The position numbers were made by a program, and so were the translations under genes. The notes below the pieces were generated by a model. The model had not been told where the DNA came from, did not search any database, and saw only the letters and a program-made list of their open reading frames with translations. Positions 28,388 to 40,710 of a DNA stretch of 64,000 nt are shown piece after piece. How positions within the stretch are numbered: position 1 is the stretch's first letter; each line of letters starts with the position of its first letter. The DNA comes from Myrica gale (taxonomy: Eukaryota; Streptophyta; Magnoliopsida; Fagales; Myricaceae): NCBI GenBank assembly GCA_963930655.1, contig OZ005605.1:20963501-21027500 (forward strand), written 5' to 3'.

Positions 28388-30238
28388 AAAGTCGATATGG
28401 AAAAAACATATGACCGAGTTGACTGGAATTTTCTTATGGAAGTGCTACGTTGTTTTGGATTTAATAATACATGGAGACGCTGGATCTTTCAATGCGTGTC
28501 CACAATGTCTTTTTCGATCCTCCTCAATGGCACGCCTTATGGTTTTTTCAAGCCCGGTTGTGGCCTTCGGCTTGGGGATCCGCTTTCCCCCTTCCTTTTC
28601 GTGTTGGTTACTGAAGTGCTTACCAGGCTCATTAAAGGTGAAGAGGATCGTGGGAACATTCATGGTATTCGGATATCTCGGACGGCTCCCCCAATCTCAA
28701 ACTTATTTTTCGCCGACGATGTTATGCTGTTTTGTCGTGCAAATGCAGGTGAAGCTCGAGCCATGTATCAATGCCTCAACACCTTTGCGGGCTGGTCGGG
28801 GCAAGTGGTCAACCCACATAAATCTTTTTTGCATTTTAGCCGCAATATGAACGAGGATCAACGAAGTGCTATGTCCTCCATCTTTCGATTACAAGCAGCA
28901 CAGGTGATGGAGAATTACTTGGGTTTACCCCTCTGCCTCCCTCGTTCTAGGCGGCCAGCATGTTAAGAAATTCAAGAGAAAGTGAATTCACGCTTGGCTG
29001 GCTGGAAAGCCCGTACTTTGTCACAGGCTGGTAGAACAGTTCTTATTCAATCTGTTGCCTCAGCGATGCCTTCCTACTACATGTCGGTTTTTCTTCTTCC
29101 AAAATCTGTCAACCGTGAGCTGGATAGGAGACTTAAAAACTTTTGGTGGGGATTTGATGGAACTACACGCCGATTTCATCCTAAAGCGTGGGAGCAAATT
29201 TGCAAACCAAAACCCCAAGGGGGGCTAGGTCTTCGGCGTATGGAGGACATTAACCGTGCACTTGTAGCCATGTTAGGGGCGAGGGTTATTGTGTGAGTTT
29301 CAGCTTGTGTGAGTGCTGTGATTACACGGTGGAGATTTTTTGAAGTGGAATGGACGGTGAGATTTTGGCCAGCACATTAATGAGTGACCCATCGTTCCTA
29401 CCCGACCCGACTCCATCTCAACCCGGCTCCGCATCCCCCATATCTCGACTCCTCCCCGCATTCCCCCCCAAATTTCGCCCTTTTCCCCCCAAAATTCGAG
29501 CTGACGAAGAAACAATCGCCTCCCCCAAATCTCGAATCCTCCTCGCCTCAAATTTCATTCAGCTGCGTGTGAAAGAGGACCGCTCATACTGACCGGAGAC
29601 CGCCCGTTCCTCGGTTCTCAGGTTCCTCTCTTCCTTTATGCCCTGTCTCTCTTTCTTTTCTCTGAGACGATTTGGAATAGAACAATCGCAAGGTACATGG
29701 TTGGTCACATGTTTGTTTTCTAATTTTCTAAGGATTACTAGAGTTGCGGTGTCTATTCTACACAAGAACAATCGCATGGTACATTTTCGTTACTGTCTTT
29801 TGTTACTGTAGCTGTTAGGGTTATTTGTTATTATGGTTATGGCGTGTTTATTTGCTTTGGTTGGCTTCTTTGGTGCATTGAAAACAACTGATTGGTAATT
29901 ACGGATTTCTCTAGTGTCACATCACTGGACAATAGAAAATGTCTAGTTATCTGTTGGAACACTTGGACATTCTCTCCAAAGATGGCAAAGATTGGTCTCA
30001 GACCGGGGTTAAAGAAATAGCAGGGATGTTTGAGATGCATCTAGAATGTCCTAGAGAGAAAAAAGGAGCCTCTAGAATGCTGATCTCTTGTCTTTTACCA
30101 GATGTTAACGAAAGGCTATATGAGATTATAGTTTGCAGTTCCTCTAATTACCAATTACATTATGTAATAACTGTGCTGTAACAGTTTCACATTGAAAATT
30201 CTTATTGTGATGGTATGTTTTTGGCGCATATCGTTGTA

Positions 30239-30352
30239 CCTTGACATGAATACACCAGCTGACATACTTGTGATGGAAGGGGATACATTTGGAACCTTTT
30301 TGAGTGAGAGAGATGTAACTTGACATGAATACACCCGCTGACATACTTGTGT
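30239..30352. repeat. Short tandem duplication (period about 79 bp)
   Basis: CTTGACATGAATACACC followed by GCTGACATACTTGTG occurs at 30241 and again at 30319, within the MULE interior. Confidence 0.7.
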
Positions 30353-30718
30353 ATAGCATGAATTAGGAACAAGCTCTGGCTCGGATGGTCCTCCATTGGC
30401 CTTCTAACTTTTTTGCCTATAAAAGTTATACGCATTTTCCCAGTAAGTAGCTTGATTAACATGTTTAGAATGTTTTTTTAAATGGCGATTTAGTTATATT
30501 TCTACATTACATTTTGAATGATACGTTGTAGTTCCTTGAGCTTTTTTTGTTTGATTAAAGTTGTAAATGTGTTTAACAGATACAAGAGGTCAGCTGAGAT
30601 AGATTGATATTACAGAGTAGCATGGGATGTTAGGGAGAGACACCTCGTTCTTGTTTTCTTAGCTGTAAACTTTGGTGGATTTGAGCCAGGGTGAGGAAAT
30701 TGTGGAACTCATAGATGC

Positions 30719-30934
30719 AACTGTGGCATCTCCACCAGTGTTGATATTGATAGCTTCAAAGAACGGGTGAAATTGCTTGAGGAAAAGCTTTAAGGGTCCA
30801 ATAACAACTTGAAAGTCAAGGATGGAGAAAAGAGATTGAAGGAAAATGGTCACCGACTGTGGCAGCAGCTGATAACGTCATGGGTGTTGTTTATTTCTGT
30901 TTTGGTTGTAGGGTTTTCTCTTGGTGTGAAGTAA
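30719..30934 (+). pseudogene. GRF-zinc-finger-like gene fragment inside the MULE
   Basis: The frame reads NCGISTSVDIDSFKERV, LLEEKL, a stop, then KVKDGEKRLKENGHRLWQQL and a hydrophobic end SWVLFISVLVVGFSLGVK. A short coiled coil followed by a C-terminal membrane segment is the layout of small plant GRF-type zinc-finger proteins, but the GRF domain itself is not clear. It is either captured host DNA or a decayed element gene. Confidence 0.4.
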
Positions 30935-33851
30935 ATGAGTAGTTTTCCAATAAGTAGTTTTGTTCAGGTCGTTTGAATTCTTCTTTAATTTCCTTTTTTT
31001 CTTTTAGCCCACTGTTGGGTTCTTGGAGCTTCTGTGCTTTTCAGGCATTAGTTTTGCTGAAGTAGGTGTTGTTTCTGAAGTTGCTTTGGTGACTTTCTGG
31101 AATTAGTCTACTTCTAATGTCTTGTAAAGCAGAAAGCTTAGTTTTATGTGTATTTCGTGGAACTCATGCCAACTGTACCATTTTCTAGAAAGTTAAATCT
31201 CTCTTTAAGTGTTAGCCTTCTTATTTGATACGAGTACTCATAAATTACTCAAGTAAACCGACATTATTCATTGTTACGGCTTTCTTGCTATGTTTTTAAA
31301 AATTGCGTCATTGCTAAGTTGTTTGAATTCTTGGCTGCTGAATTACAGAACATAGGGAGATGGGTGCCTTGCATCTTTGCAATTACATTAACATAAGAAG
31401 TGTGCTTCTACCCGTAGCTTTTACATTAATCAAATATGTCCATTCTGATAAGAATCTGAGCCAATTCTTCCGAATCACCATCAACAAGGGCCAACTTTTC
31501 CTGGTCGTGTCAACTACTGTCTATCTCATTCCCCAAATAAAGAGAACATAATGCTACTCAGCCCATTCGTAATACTTTTTTCACAACCAGGGACTTAATA
31601 CCATCCGTCTTATATTGTAGAAAAAAGATCCACTAATTCGAGAAAGTCAGACAAGAGCCACCTTATTTTATAATAAGCCTTGTCCATCCACCTTGATTCA
31701 TTTAAACTTCCACTCCTTTGGTCAAGGTCACAAGGGAAGGTCTAAGACACAGAATCACAGACCAGAGGTCAGTAAAAAAGTCACAAAAATTCATCATTTC
31801 AGAGGAAGTTGTTTAACAGTGATGAAAAAATCTATAAGAACTAACAAACTATCCAGATCCCATCAAATAAAATTAATGACATCGTTGTAAGTGCTCTCGT
31901 ACAGCTTTCTTCGACTCCCAGCAAATGCACCTGTTTGGTCGAAGACAATCATGTATACAGAAAGATCAATAACACTAATAAACAAGGATGAAACTACAGA
32001 TATCCTTCAATAGATGTAGACATTTAGTCATGACTGAGATGCATCACTCACCTTTGCTGCAACTGTATGTATAACACGCAGTATAACCACCATCACCAGC
32101 TCGTAAATCAGCCTCAGTTGCCCTCCCTACAGTTCCCACTGCTGCACTCAAACCAGCCTCCCATTCCCTTTGCATCAGTTGTTCTCAACACAATAATAAA
32201 GTCTGTCAATTCTCTTCCAGCCTGTAAGAACATAAATCCCAATTTCCCCGTTCCCTGGTTCCCGATACCCAATTCTCTTTATTTCAAAAAGTATGAGTCA
32301 GAAAATAAATAAATAAATAAATACTACATTTTTGGCATGCCCAATCTTCCAGGTTACATGGGCATTTAAACAACTGCTTATTACGCACTTAGTATGAATA
32401 ATGTCTACAGCAACATGCAACTCTTCACAATCCAAATTTTTGGAAACACTTTGTTTCTGGTTAATCAATGGAATAATTTTACAAGTGACTACCATATTGT
32501 TGTAAATTCAGTGAAGTACAGGCGAGGAGGAGAAGAAGAACCTGATCTTTGAGTTTCATGTACTCCATATTGTTGTAAATTCCACTTTTCTTTTACTTTC
32601 TTCCCCAGATCTGAGAACACAGGGAAAGAATCGGTGGAAGTGAATTGGCCCGAAGACTGAAGGCTGAATCGAAGTGGGAACTCGACTGAAGGGAGGGTAG
32701 GGCTCGCTTCAGCTCGGATTTTGGGGGGAAAAGGGCGAAATTTGGGGGGGAACGCGGGGAGGAGTCGAGATATGGGGGATGCGGAGCCGGGTTGAGATGG
32801 AGTCGGGTCGGGTAGGAACGATGGGTCACTCATTAATGTGCTGGCCAAAATCTCACCGTCCATTCCACTTCAAAAAATCCTCACCGTGTAATCACAGCAC
32901 TCACACGAGCTGAAACTCACACAATAGCCGGGTTGGCAAATGATCAGTTCTACCAATAAATTATGGGTGGCAGCTCTAGCTGCTAAGTATTGTCGTGGTC
33001 TACGATTTCTCCAGGCTCCTAACATCTCAGGATCTTCATGGACTTGGCAGAGTATTCTTCAGACCTGTGATCTTATTGCGGCTGGTTTATGTTGGAGTGT
33101 GAAGGGTGGTAATTCCATAAATATTTGGTGCGATCCATGGGTACCCGATGCACCAGGATTTTGTCCACGTTTAAAGCTTGGTATGGTAGTTGACAGACGA
33201 CTGAATTTTGTCTCTGATCTTATGAATGAGGCCACTCGCACCTGGAAAGTAGATCTCATCAGGCACATCTTTGAGCGAGAATTAGCAGCAGAGGCCATCC
33301 TCCGTATCCCGCTCTCACCACATAGCCAAGAGGATACCCGCGCTGGCTTTTGGATCCAAAAGGTATTTTCACTGTCAAATCTGCGTACCTACACGACATT
33401 CAGCATAGGTAGTCTGACACGGGTGAGCTCTCTAGTGCAGAATGGCAGAAAATTTGGCAATTGCGTGTGCAACATCGACTCAAATTGCTTTTATGGAAGG
33501 TGGCGATTCCGGTCTGACAGCGTGTCATTTTGGAAGGGGACTCACTCCATTTGATTAATCAAGTTCACATGCAGGAGAGTACACCGGATTGGATCATCGA
33601 AGGAGAAGTAGTTACTATGCGAAAGCTTTTGCAGCAGCATCCAGATTGGACGTTAGTTATGACCCCTCGGCAAGGCAATGAGTTGGCTCATCAATTAGCC
33701 CAATGGAGTAGGGTATCAGGCAGACAGGGGTATATTCAAAGTAGTGAGGTTCCACAGGAAATTGTGTCCTGTTATGTCTGTGTTGAGTCGTAGTGTAGTG
33801 TTGTAATGGAATTGCTCCATGTTGCTTAGAAAAAAAAACCAGTGGTCCAGT

Positions 33852-35159
33852 GCCCAGACTGGATTAGAGCCAAAAGAATCTACTTTTCTACATTTTATTA
33901 GCTCGCAAACAGAATGGGTATGATCATCTCGGAAAAGAAAGCCAGAAACGAAAAGCAAAAGGGGGAAGAGAAAGAGAAATGCACGATGAGGAGGAATTGA
34001 AGCTCCGGCGGAAGAGACACGCTGAGCTCTGAACTACTCTTTATTATAAATCACCGAACACGCAAATATAAGTAATAAAAAGAATTAGCATCTAAACACA
34101 TCTGATCAGTAGGTAGGGAAAAAAATGGAGACAAACGCTGGCCATATAAGTAGTACCACTGAATCCATCCTCTGGACTAAATCAATCTCTGTGGGACTCA
34201 ACGCAGTTTGCATCTACAGGTTGGTTCGACTGGAACTTCTCAAGTGAGTGCGTTAAAACGCGTAAACTCGAAGTCTCGCTCCCAGTCTCTGTAAGGACTT
34301 CCATTTTCCTTCACCTTCCGGATCCAAATACTCCTCGAGGAAACCTCGCCCCAGTGAGCCACACGAATTACGGCTCCGCCCTCGAAGGGTTGTGCCTCAT
34401 CAAGCTCGCCTCCGACGCCATCCTTTCCGGCGAGGACCCGATCGGAGCCTTGGGACTGCGCGATCTACATGTCTAAGGACTTCAAGCGGGTGACCTTTGG
34501 CTATTGGAGAGCCAATCCTAGACCTGGGGATGAGTCTGCACGCGCAGCCAAAGCCTGGTGCTTTAGCCGCCGCCACTCATGCCTTGATAGTTGATAGCTG
34601 TTCAATTCGATTCTATGCTTTCCATGGGATTACAACAGAAAAACGAAAAACAAACTTAAAAAGCAACAAGTAACGTGTTCTGCGTAAAAAGGTTAAAGTC
34701 TTTTCCGTCTGATTTGGGGAAGGGGTAAATTGACACCTGAATTTTCATTAAAGGGACTATAAATATTAAAATTTGTAGTTCGAAGAGGTACTAAAGAGGT
34801 ATTTATCAATTACTTTTATTTTATCAGGACCTCGTGCTTTTCCCCTTCTTAACTTTTTTACTTCAAATAATTACGCATTCAAAGTTCAAAAATTTGCACA
34901 CCCACTCCTGCAGCAATTCAGATTTGCAGAATGCAGAACACATCCTTACAGTAAAAACCCATGCTTGCTACTCTTGCAGCCAAAAGAAGTTCGATTTATG
35001 CAGTAGATAACCAATATTCAATTATTCTATATAGTACGACAATAGTTCCTTCTAATTTCTAGCTTAGGAAAGATCGGACCCTTTTCCTGAATTTTACCGG
35101 CATAATTGCTATGCCACACTACGCCGGCACTATTATTCAATTTATAGCAATTTCTCGGA
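33852..35159. other. Spacer between LINE and TPS-f gene
   Basis: Mostly AT-rich. A GC-rich block at about 34200-34570 reads as a coding-like fragment (see separate entry). The remainder to 35159 includes the likely TPS 3' UTR. No transposon ends were seen. Confidence 0.45.
34196..34570 (+). pseudogene. Unidentified GC-rich coding-like fragment
   Basis: One frame reads DPNTPRGNLAPVSHTNYGSA and LEGLCLIKLASDAILSGEDP before a stop near 34476. Codon use and GC content differ sharply from the AT-rich surroundings, suggesting a former exon, but I do not recognise the family. No start codon or splice context supports a live gene. Confidence 0.3.
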
Positions 35160-38100
35160 CTAAAAAGGTGTGGCAAACGTGAGATTCGGGGACTGAGTAA
35201 CTTTCAGCTGCATAAATGCTTTCCCTTGTCCATTATCTCTAAAAGCAGCCCAAGACCCCCGTTGGGCTACAAAACTTCTACCCATGTAATACTCGCAGGG
35301 CCGCCTGAAGTGGGAGACGTTAATCATCAGGGGTTTCTTCTTTGCTCCTGAGTCAAGAGGTAGAGGTTTCGGAGCCATCGAATTCCCAACTTGAAGAGGA
35401 ACATAGATTGCTTTATTAATGTCTTCGAGCATTCCTGTGTTTGAGTCGAATCGATTGGAGGAGTTGAAGAACATCTGGAATACTTTCAGACATGAGAGAT
35501 GGAGATGCTTGCTTGGTTCGGGCAAATCACAAAATCCCTCCATGAAAACTTGCTCAAGAAATTCGTGCTTCTTTTTATCAAGTACCTCCCTCACACGAGC
35601 AATTGTATCTTCCACGTCTGCCTCCGGATTTTCTTTCAAGTAGAGTAAAACAAAGTTTACTTTTCCTTCCTCTTTTTCCTTCTGTTTTTATGCACTTGTT
35701 ATTAGATACCGACAATATTATATTGTGATGTAGGCATTGGAGAACTGAAGCAACTGTGAAGAGCTATTAAGTTATACCTGGTAGCTTTGTGTGTCATTCA
35801 AAAGACGAGAGATTACCATGAGTAGTGTGGTAATGCTTTCATATTGGACTGGCCTTAGTTTGGAACTTGGTAAACTTGGGTTCAACAAGCATGAAGCTGA
35901 AAGAACCAGAGTGTGTGCGGATATCGAGGTCATTCCGGTCTCAAGATACTCATCCACTTGTGGTATGCGCCCAAGTTTACTCCGCATGGATTCCGTAAAC
36001 CATGAAGCAAAACTTTCATACCACTTCACAGAGAGGAAAAAAAAAACAGCACAAGACAGAAATAGAGAAATTACCACATAACTCAATAGATCAGGGAGAC
36101 AAAGTTAAAAGGTGACAAAAAAATTGAGAACTTAAATGTTGACTTACTATTTCTCGAAGCTCGTTCGTAATGTCACATCCTTGTCGCAATTGGGTGTATT
36201 TTGCAGCAACCTCACTTACAAGATTATCAAGGGCACGAAAGATAATCTCACTGTGGCCACTCAAGCCCTTGGCATCCCATCTGTTATTAGAAGGGAGAAA
36301 TAGACATCAGAGTAATTAACTAGAAAAAAACACAACCAATTGATCTTGTTCTTCTTTTTCATAATTCTGGGAACAAAGAATCAAAAGGGTACCTTTGAAC
36401 GGCATTGGTGAGACCTTTCAACTCAATCAGAGAACCTTCCATGTCGTAGAAATCATCAGCCACTGTGATAAGTATTGCACTCTTAGCAACTACCATTCGT
36501 ACGTCAGTATCATAAGGCAAGGAACCGCTGGCGGCAACAGCAAAGTAGCAATAGGTAGTTTTCTCTCGACCGAATCCCATATCAGCAAGACCCCAGTCTT
36601 TAGACCACCTATCTCAAAGAAGCAAGGCAATTGACCATTGAGAATTAATAGGCAAACAATTGGTATATATATTTGGAAGTTTATATATGTACCTTTTCAG
36701 TTCCTCAAGCTCATTCTTGTATATTGACTGCCGGAACTCATAATTTTGCATGGCAAGACGTACTAGTTCACCATTATAAAGGGATGATAACCTGAGTTCA
36801 AAAGTTTCGTTAATGGATGTGAATACCACGAATAAAATGTTCTTTGATTTTTAGCCTTATTGCAAAGGTTTCACATTTGATTTCTAGTATTGTACATGTG
36901 TCCATATATACAAATCGATCTTCGTACCTATGGAAACCACCTTTTCCTATCCAGAGAATATTGGAGTCAGAATCTTCGATCCACATCCTATGTTCCAGGT
37001 GATCCAGCCGTGCAAACCATGGCAGACTCAGTTCATGTTCAATCTACAAGATATTTTTGCGATAAGAATCATGTTGGGGATGTTTCTCATTCCTTTTTTA
37101 AAGTTACTACTGACACATAACTTTAAATAGTGATTCCAATGAAATGTCGTTTCACTTTATAGTAGAAGACAATTAATTTCAACTTTTATTTTTACTTGTT
37201 ATTGTCTTTAACTTTAAAGGTCAATCTTTTTTTGATGTTCAAAGACTTCTTTTCCACCTCTTATTTTTTATGTATTCAACTTCAAAGTTTTTCACGTTAG
37301 AGATGGAAATTTCATTTCAATTTTAATTTGTTGTTATATTAATTTGTTACTGTACGACGTAGTTTACTAGTTTAATTACTTTAAAGGATGACTTAGTGAT
37401 TCTCAGGGAAAGTTGTTTTCACCTCTAGGATGTGTAGTCAACCGCAAACAATATATCCCTTCTGTAATTAATAAAAAAACAATGATGAAAGTGTATTTTG
37501 ATCTAGCTTTGATCAAGGAAGTTCATCATCTCCTAGTATTTTTTTAGTTGTGCCGAGAATTCGTACACACGATTAACAATTAGTAATTACTTGCATATTA
37601 TACCATTCCAGAGCGTAGCTTAATTCCTGATATCTATTTAGAGTTATTTATATTATAGACCCTGTTAAAATTGACTGTACTATTTGCCTGAGATATTCTA
37701 TTCACTTTCTTTAATTTTTTAATTTTATATGTTATGTTTTAAGTTTTTCGATAGCAACCAAATTAGCAGTTAATAAAATGAATGGATTAGTAGTACCGCT
37801 CGACGCAAGCTTGACAATGTAACGTCAGTTTGCTCTCTGCTTCCCACCGACACAACTTTCTCTAATAATTTCTTTGAAAATGATCTAGCCTCCTGAAGGT
37901 CATCTTCTCCAGCAAACATAAGATCCGTCGCTCTATATACGTTAAACATTGCACTTGAAAAGTATTCTCTGTTGTTTTCTATCAAATCTCGAATGTCTTC
38001 ATTACGTAAGAACCAGCAAAAACTATCTGCAGAAGAGATACAAAGACAAATAATTGGTTAAAATATTATTGATTATAACTGCATGTGACAGAGTTAGCTG

Positions 38101-40083
38101 CTCGATCGTAACTTGGATCCAGGCACATACCCGACTATACACCATATCCATGCATACGAAGGAGCCGAAATGCCAGAGTTTCCTTGACTAGCTGCGCTGC
38201 AACTGAATTGCTCGGTCTTGACCATGATTTTTGATTCATGAAATTCCTGAAATATGTTTTTGATATAGTAATAGTGAAATTAGCAATAGGAAATGACGAA
38301 AAGTGTGAGCTTTTTCTTGCTTAATTATTTTTTTTAGTGTTTTCTTACCTATAAACTCGTTCCAAAACTACTCCTGTTTCTTGGACAAAATGCTCAGCAA
38401 GGCCCAGCCTTATTAACTGGTTGGCCATGCAAAGGTTGATGAGGTCTTCGTCCATGGGATAAGTTGGCGGAACTGCGATAAAAATTACGTTTCATGCTAC
38501 GAATAGAAAAAAGGGGGAAAACTGGTACGTGAAGTTCTTCGAGTAGTTGAAATGGTTACGATAAAAAATCTTTCTGACCTCCATTATCGCATCTTTGAAC
38601 AAGTGACAGTAAATAAGCCAAACACTTCTCATTTCCCGTCACCATAAAAGCACTTGCAGTGGCGGAGGGGGATTGGAAGATTGAGCCATCATTGCTCAAA
38701 TGCTTAATTATATCGTCTTGATCAATATCATAAGACTCAGCTGGCAGTGCTTCAAGATAATATAATAATGGGGGATATTGGTACTCGTCCACAAGTTTCT
38801 CCCTACAAGGAAAGTACGCAGATAACGATTTTTTGCTTTACTATCAAGGAAACCGACCACAAAATTCAGTAAAGGATTCAGAAGTCTAAAGACAAGGAAT
38901 ACTTCTCTAGAATCTGTTGCCGTTTTTTGAATATTTGTGACATATCTTCGTTCGAGCTATGGAGGAAGCCGTGCTCTACGCCAGCCGTAAGTGCAAGTTC
39001 AACCATCGCAGGGAAAACAATGGCAAACCAACGAGGAATACAGTGCTTGTTGGCGCCGGTTATTATGCGACTTCAAAACCGTTCGAGTGTTCCGATTACA
39101 CGGCTCAGATCGTGTGGGCTTCATCGCACGGTGTAAGGGAGGCCAGCGCATTAATGAGGCAAACCCGACTCTATGACCCGAAAGCCAGCGATCTCAACCC
39201 GTCTCCCGCAAAAATCACTCGCACCCGCAGCTCCCCCAATTTTCGAGCTTTTCTCCCAAATTTCCAGCTTCTCTCGCCCTAGCAGAGCCTTCAGCCTTCG
39301 AAACCGCTGAGGTCGCTCCTCCGGTGTTTCTATGGTGGTTGTAGAGGTCGTCGACAGCTTTTGTGGTTGTTGTAGGGATCGGGTGTGATTTTTGTCTTGG
39401 TGGCTGTGGCTGGGAGTTTCGACAAGTTGGGAAAACTTTCTTCCTGTTTCGGTGTGTCGAGGAAGACGAGATTCGTTTAGACATTCAAGCACATACTTGA
39501 TTAGTTTAAATTTTTTCTGCAATTCGTTGGCTTTATCTTTCTTTACTATTTTAAATCTTGGATGTATATCAATGGATAAATGGGTTGAGTTGTATATGCG
39601 AAATCCAATAGAGAGTTTAATTGTAGGTTCTTTTATAGAAATATTCTACCCCACTTCTTCAGAAATTGATTATCTGCTTTCTAGTATTAGTTTCTTGCTT
39701 TCTCATCCAACATACTTTAATTTTGCAGAAGATTTTTAATTGATCAGAGTTTGATTTGAAAAAGGAAAAAAATTGCGAATGAGAAAATGCTCTCTTATGA
39801 TATCTGTTCTGAATGCTTGGCTAGAGTTGAGTTCTTGATTACTCGTTTCAATATGATCATTAGGTATCTGTTGTTTTTAAATTTTGAGCATTCCTGTTAC
39901 TCAGTGATACCTATTTGTGAAATTATGGAGTCTCTAGTGAAATACCGAGAGAAATAGCAAACAACTGAGCTATGTCCTTTTGTCTCATAATGATATGGGT
40001 TATTTTGCCTCATGTAATTTGCATGTCTCTGTCAATGTGATATTGAAATTCTCTCTGAACTTTTTCCTATGGCGGTTGCAGAA

Positions 40084-40270
40084 ATGGATTTAGGCGGACC
40101 AGCTCCCCCAAGGGGAAGTGCAGCAGCTACTGCAGGCATGCGCAGGAGAAGGCCAACAAGTAGCGGGGCCTCTGGAGGGGCAGCCGGTACTATGCTCCCA
40201 GTTTTACACAGATGATGCCCCGGGACTCAAGATCTCTCCGAATGTTGTTCTTGTCATGAATAACTACTAG
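40084..40270 (+). pseudogene. Captured SEC61-beta gene fragment
   Basis: The open frame begins [19 protein letters not shown] then RRRRPTSSG, the unmistakable N-terminus of plant SEC61-beta, the tail-anchored subunit of the ER protein translocon. After GTML a one-base shift is needed to continue as [20 protein letters not shown], where the family's membrane segment should begin. The copy then ends, so the membrane anchor is missing. A TTGCAG acceptor directly precedes the start codon region, so a 5' UTR intron junction was captured from genomic DNA, not mRNA. Not expected to function. Confidence 0.88.
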
Positions 40271-40439
40271 TTATGTTTTAATGGTGAAAGATCGACCCCA
40301 AATTTGTTGACTTTTTTGATGGTTGAAACAGTTGTAGCTTGTCTTTGTTTCAGTTAATTTGAAGAAGATGGAATTCTTTTATTGTTTTAACTTCTTGAGA
40401 GCATGTTACTTTGTTTTTTTTTTCAAGATGAGAATATAG

Positions 40440-40710
40440 TTTACCTTTGATATAAGATGTGAAATAGTAGTGCTGAAGTATGCGTTTCCTACATCTATTA
40501 TTGTGGATGAGCAAAATTTCCTGCCTGAACGTCACCGTTATGTTAAATGGGAAAGCAACCTTGGCCGTGGATTTGTGCTCAGATACCTGTACTTACAGGA
40601 AGGGCAGCGTAAACCCAAGGTGTCTGAACTTATTGAATCGTCAAAGTACTATATCTTGCGTTTAGAGGCTTTCACATGCCCACTGCTCTGTTCACTCTTC
40701 TTCTTTGTCT
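40440..40710 (+). other. Unassigned open stretch inside the Pack-MULE
   Basis: A frame from 40470 to 40712 reads YAFPTSIIVDEQNFLPERHR and later LQEGQRKPKVSELIESSKYY. It may be a third captured exon but I do not recognise it. Confidence 0.3.

Larger units (their letters stand above)
29288..32925. mobile_element. MULE with 217-bp terminal inverted repeats, nested in the LINE
   Basis: The ends ATTGTGTGAGTTTCAGC and GCTGAAACTCACACAAT are exact inverses. The inverted repeats run 29288-29504 and 32709-32925, 217 bp each, differing at only a few positions by eye. Each contains an array of C runs and the block CCAGCACATTAATGAGTGAC. The interior (3.2 kb) has no MURA transposase and holds exon-like pieces, so it is non-autonomous and possibly a Pack-MULE. 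The flanks GCGAGGGTT and AGCCGGGTT are only a weak match for a 9-bp duplication. High arm similarity suggests a young insertion, later than the LINE. Confidence 0.85.
26498..33793 (+). pseudogene. LINE ORF2 (endonuclease, reverse transcriptase, zf-RVT, RNase H), broken
   Basis: It begins MKCLYWNCRGFGRA, the start of plant L1 APE-like endonucleases. GDFNAI and SDHAPILLNL mark the catalytic core to about 27190. Reverse transcriptase follows: LKAPGPYGYTSLFYQKY, HIALIPKADSPE, VDMEKTYDRVDWNF after the MITE, GLRLGDPLSPFLFVL, and the catalytic FADDVMLF (FADD box) near 28710. After YLGLPL and the SRLAGWKARTLSQAGR block the MULE intervenes at 29288. The remaining zf-RVT piece (NIWCDPWVPDAPGF) and RNase H end (RKLLQQHPDWTLVMTPRQGN) lie at 32935-33793. 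Stops and frame changes occur throughout and the zf-RVT to RNase H joint is deleted. Confidence 0.88.
24125..33834 (+). mobile_element. L1-type LINE, nearly full length but interrupted by nested insertions
   Basis: The element is bounded by the 17-bp target-site duplication AAAACCAGTGGTCCAGT (24108-24124 and 33835-33851), preceded on the right by a short A tract. In order it holds a GC-richer leader, ORF1 (DUF4283 and zinc knuckle), and ORF2 (endonuclease, reverse transcriptase, zf-RVT, RNase H). Three insertions interrupt it: MITEs at 25124-25320 and 28189-28387, and a MULE at 29288-32925. Removing them leaves about 5.7 kb, the usual size for plant L1. Multiple stops and frame changes make it inactive, and the region between zf-RVT and RNase H is shortened. 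Confidence 0.93.

Noticed and set aside
29350-29592. Proline-rich open frames at both MULE ends (also 32489-32863) as genes
   Set aside because: The same peptide is read from both arms in opposite directions because it is the terminal inverted repeat.
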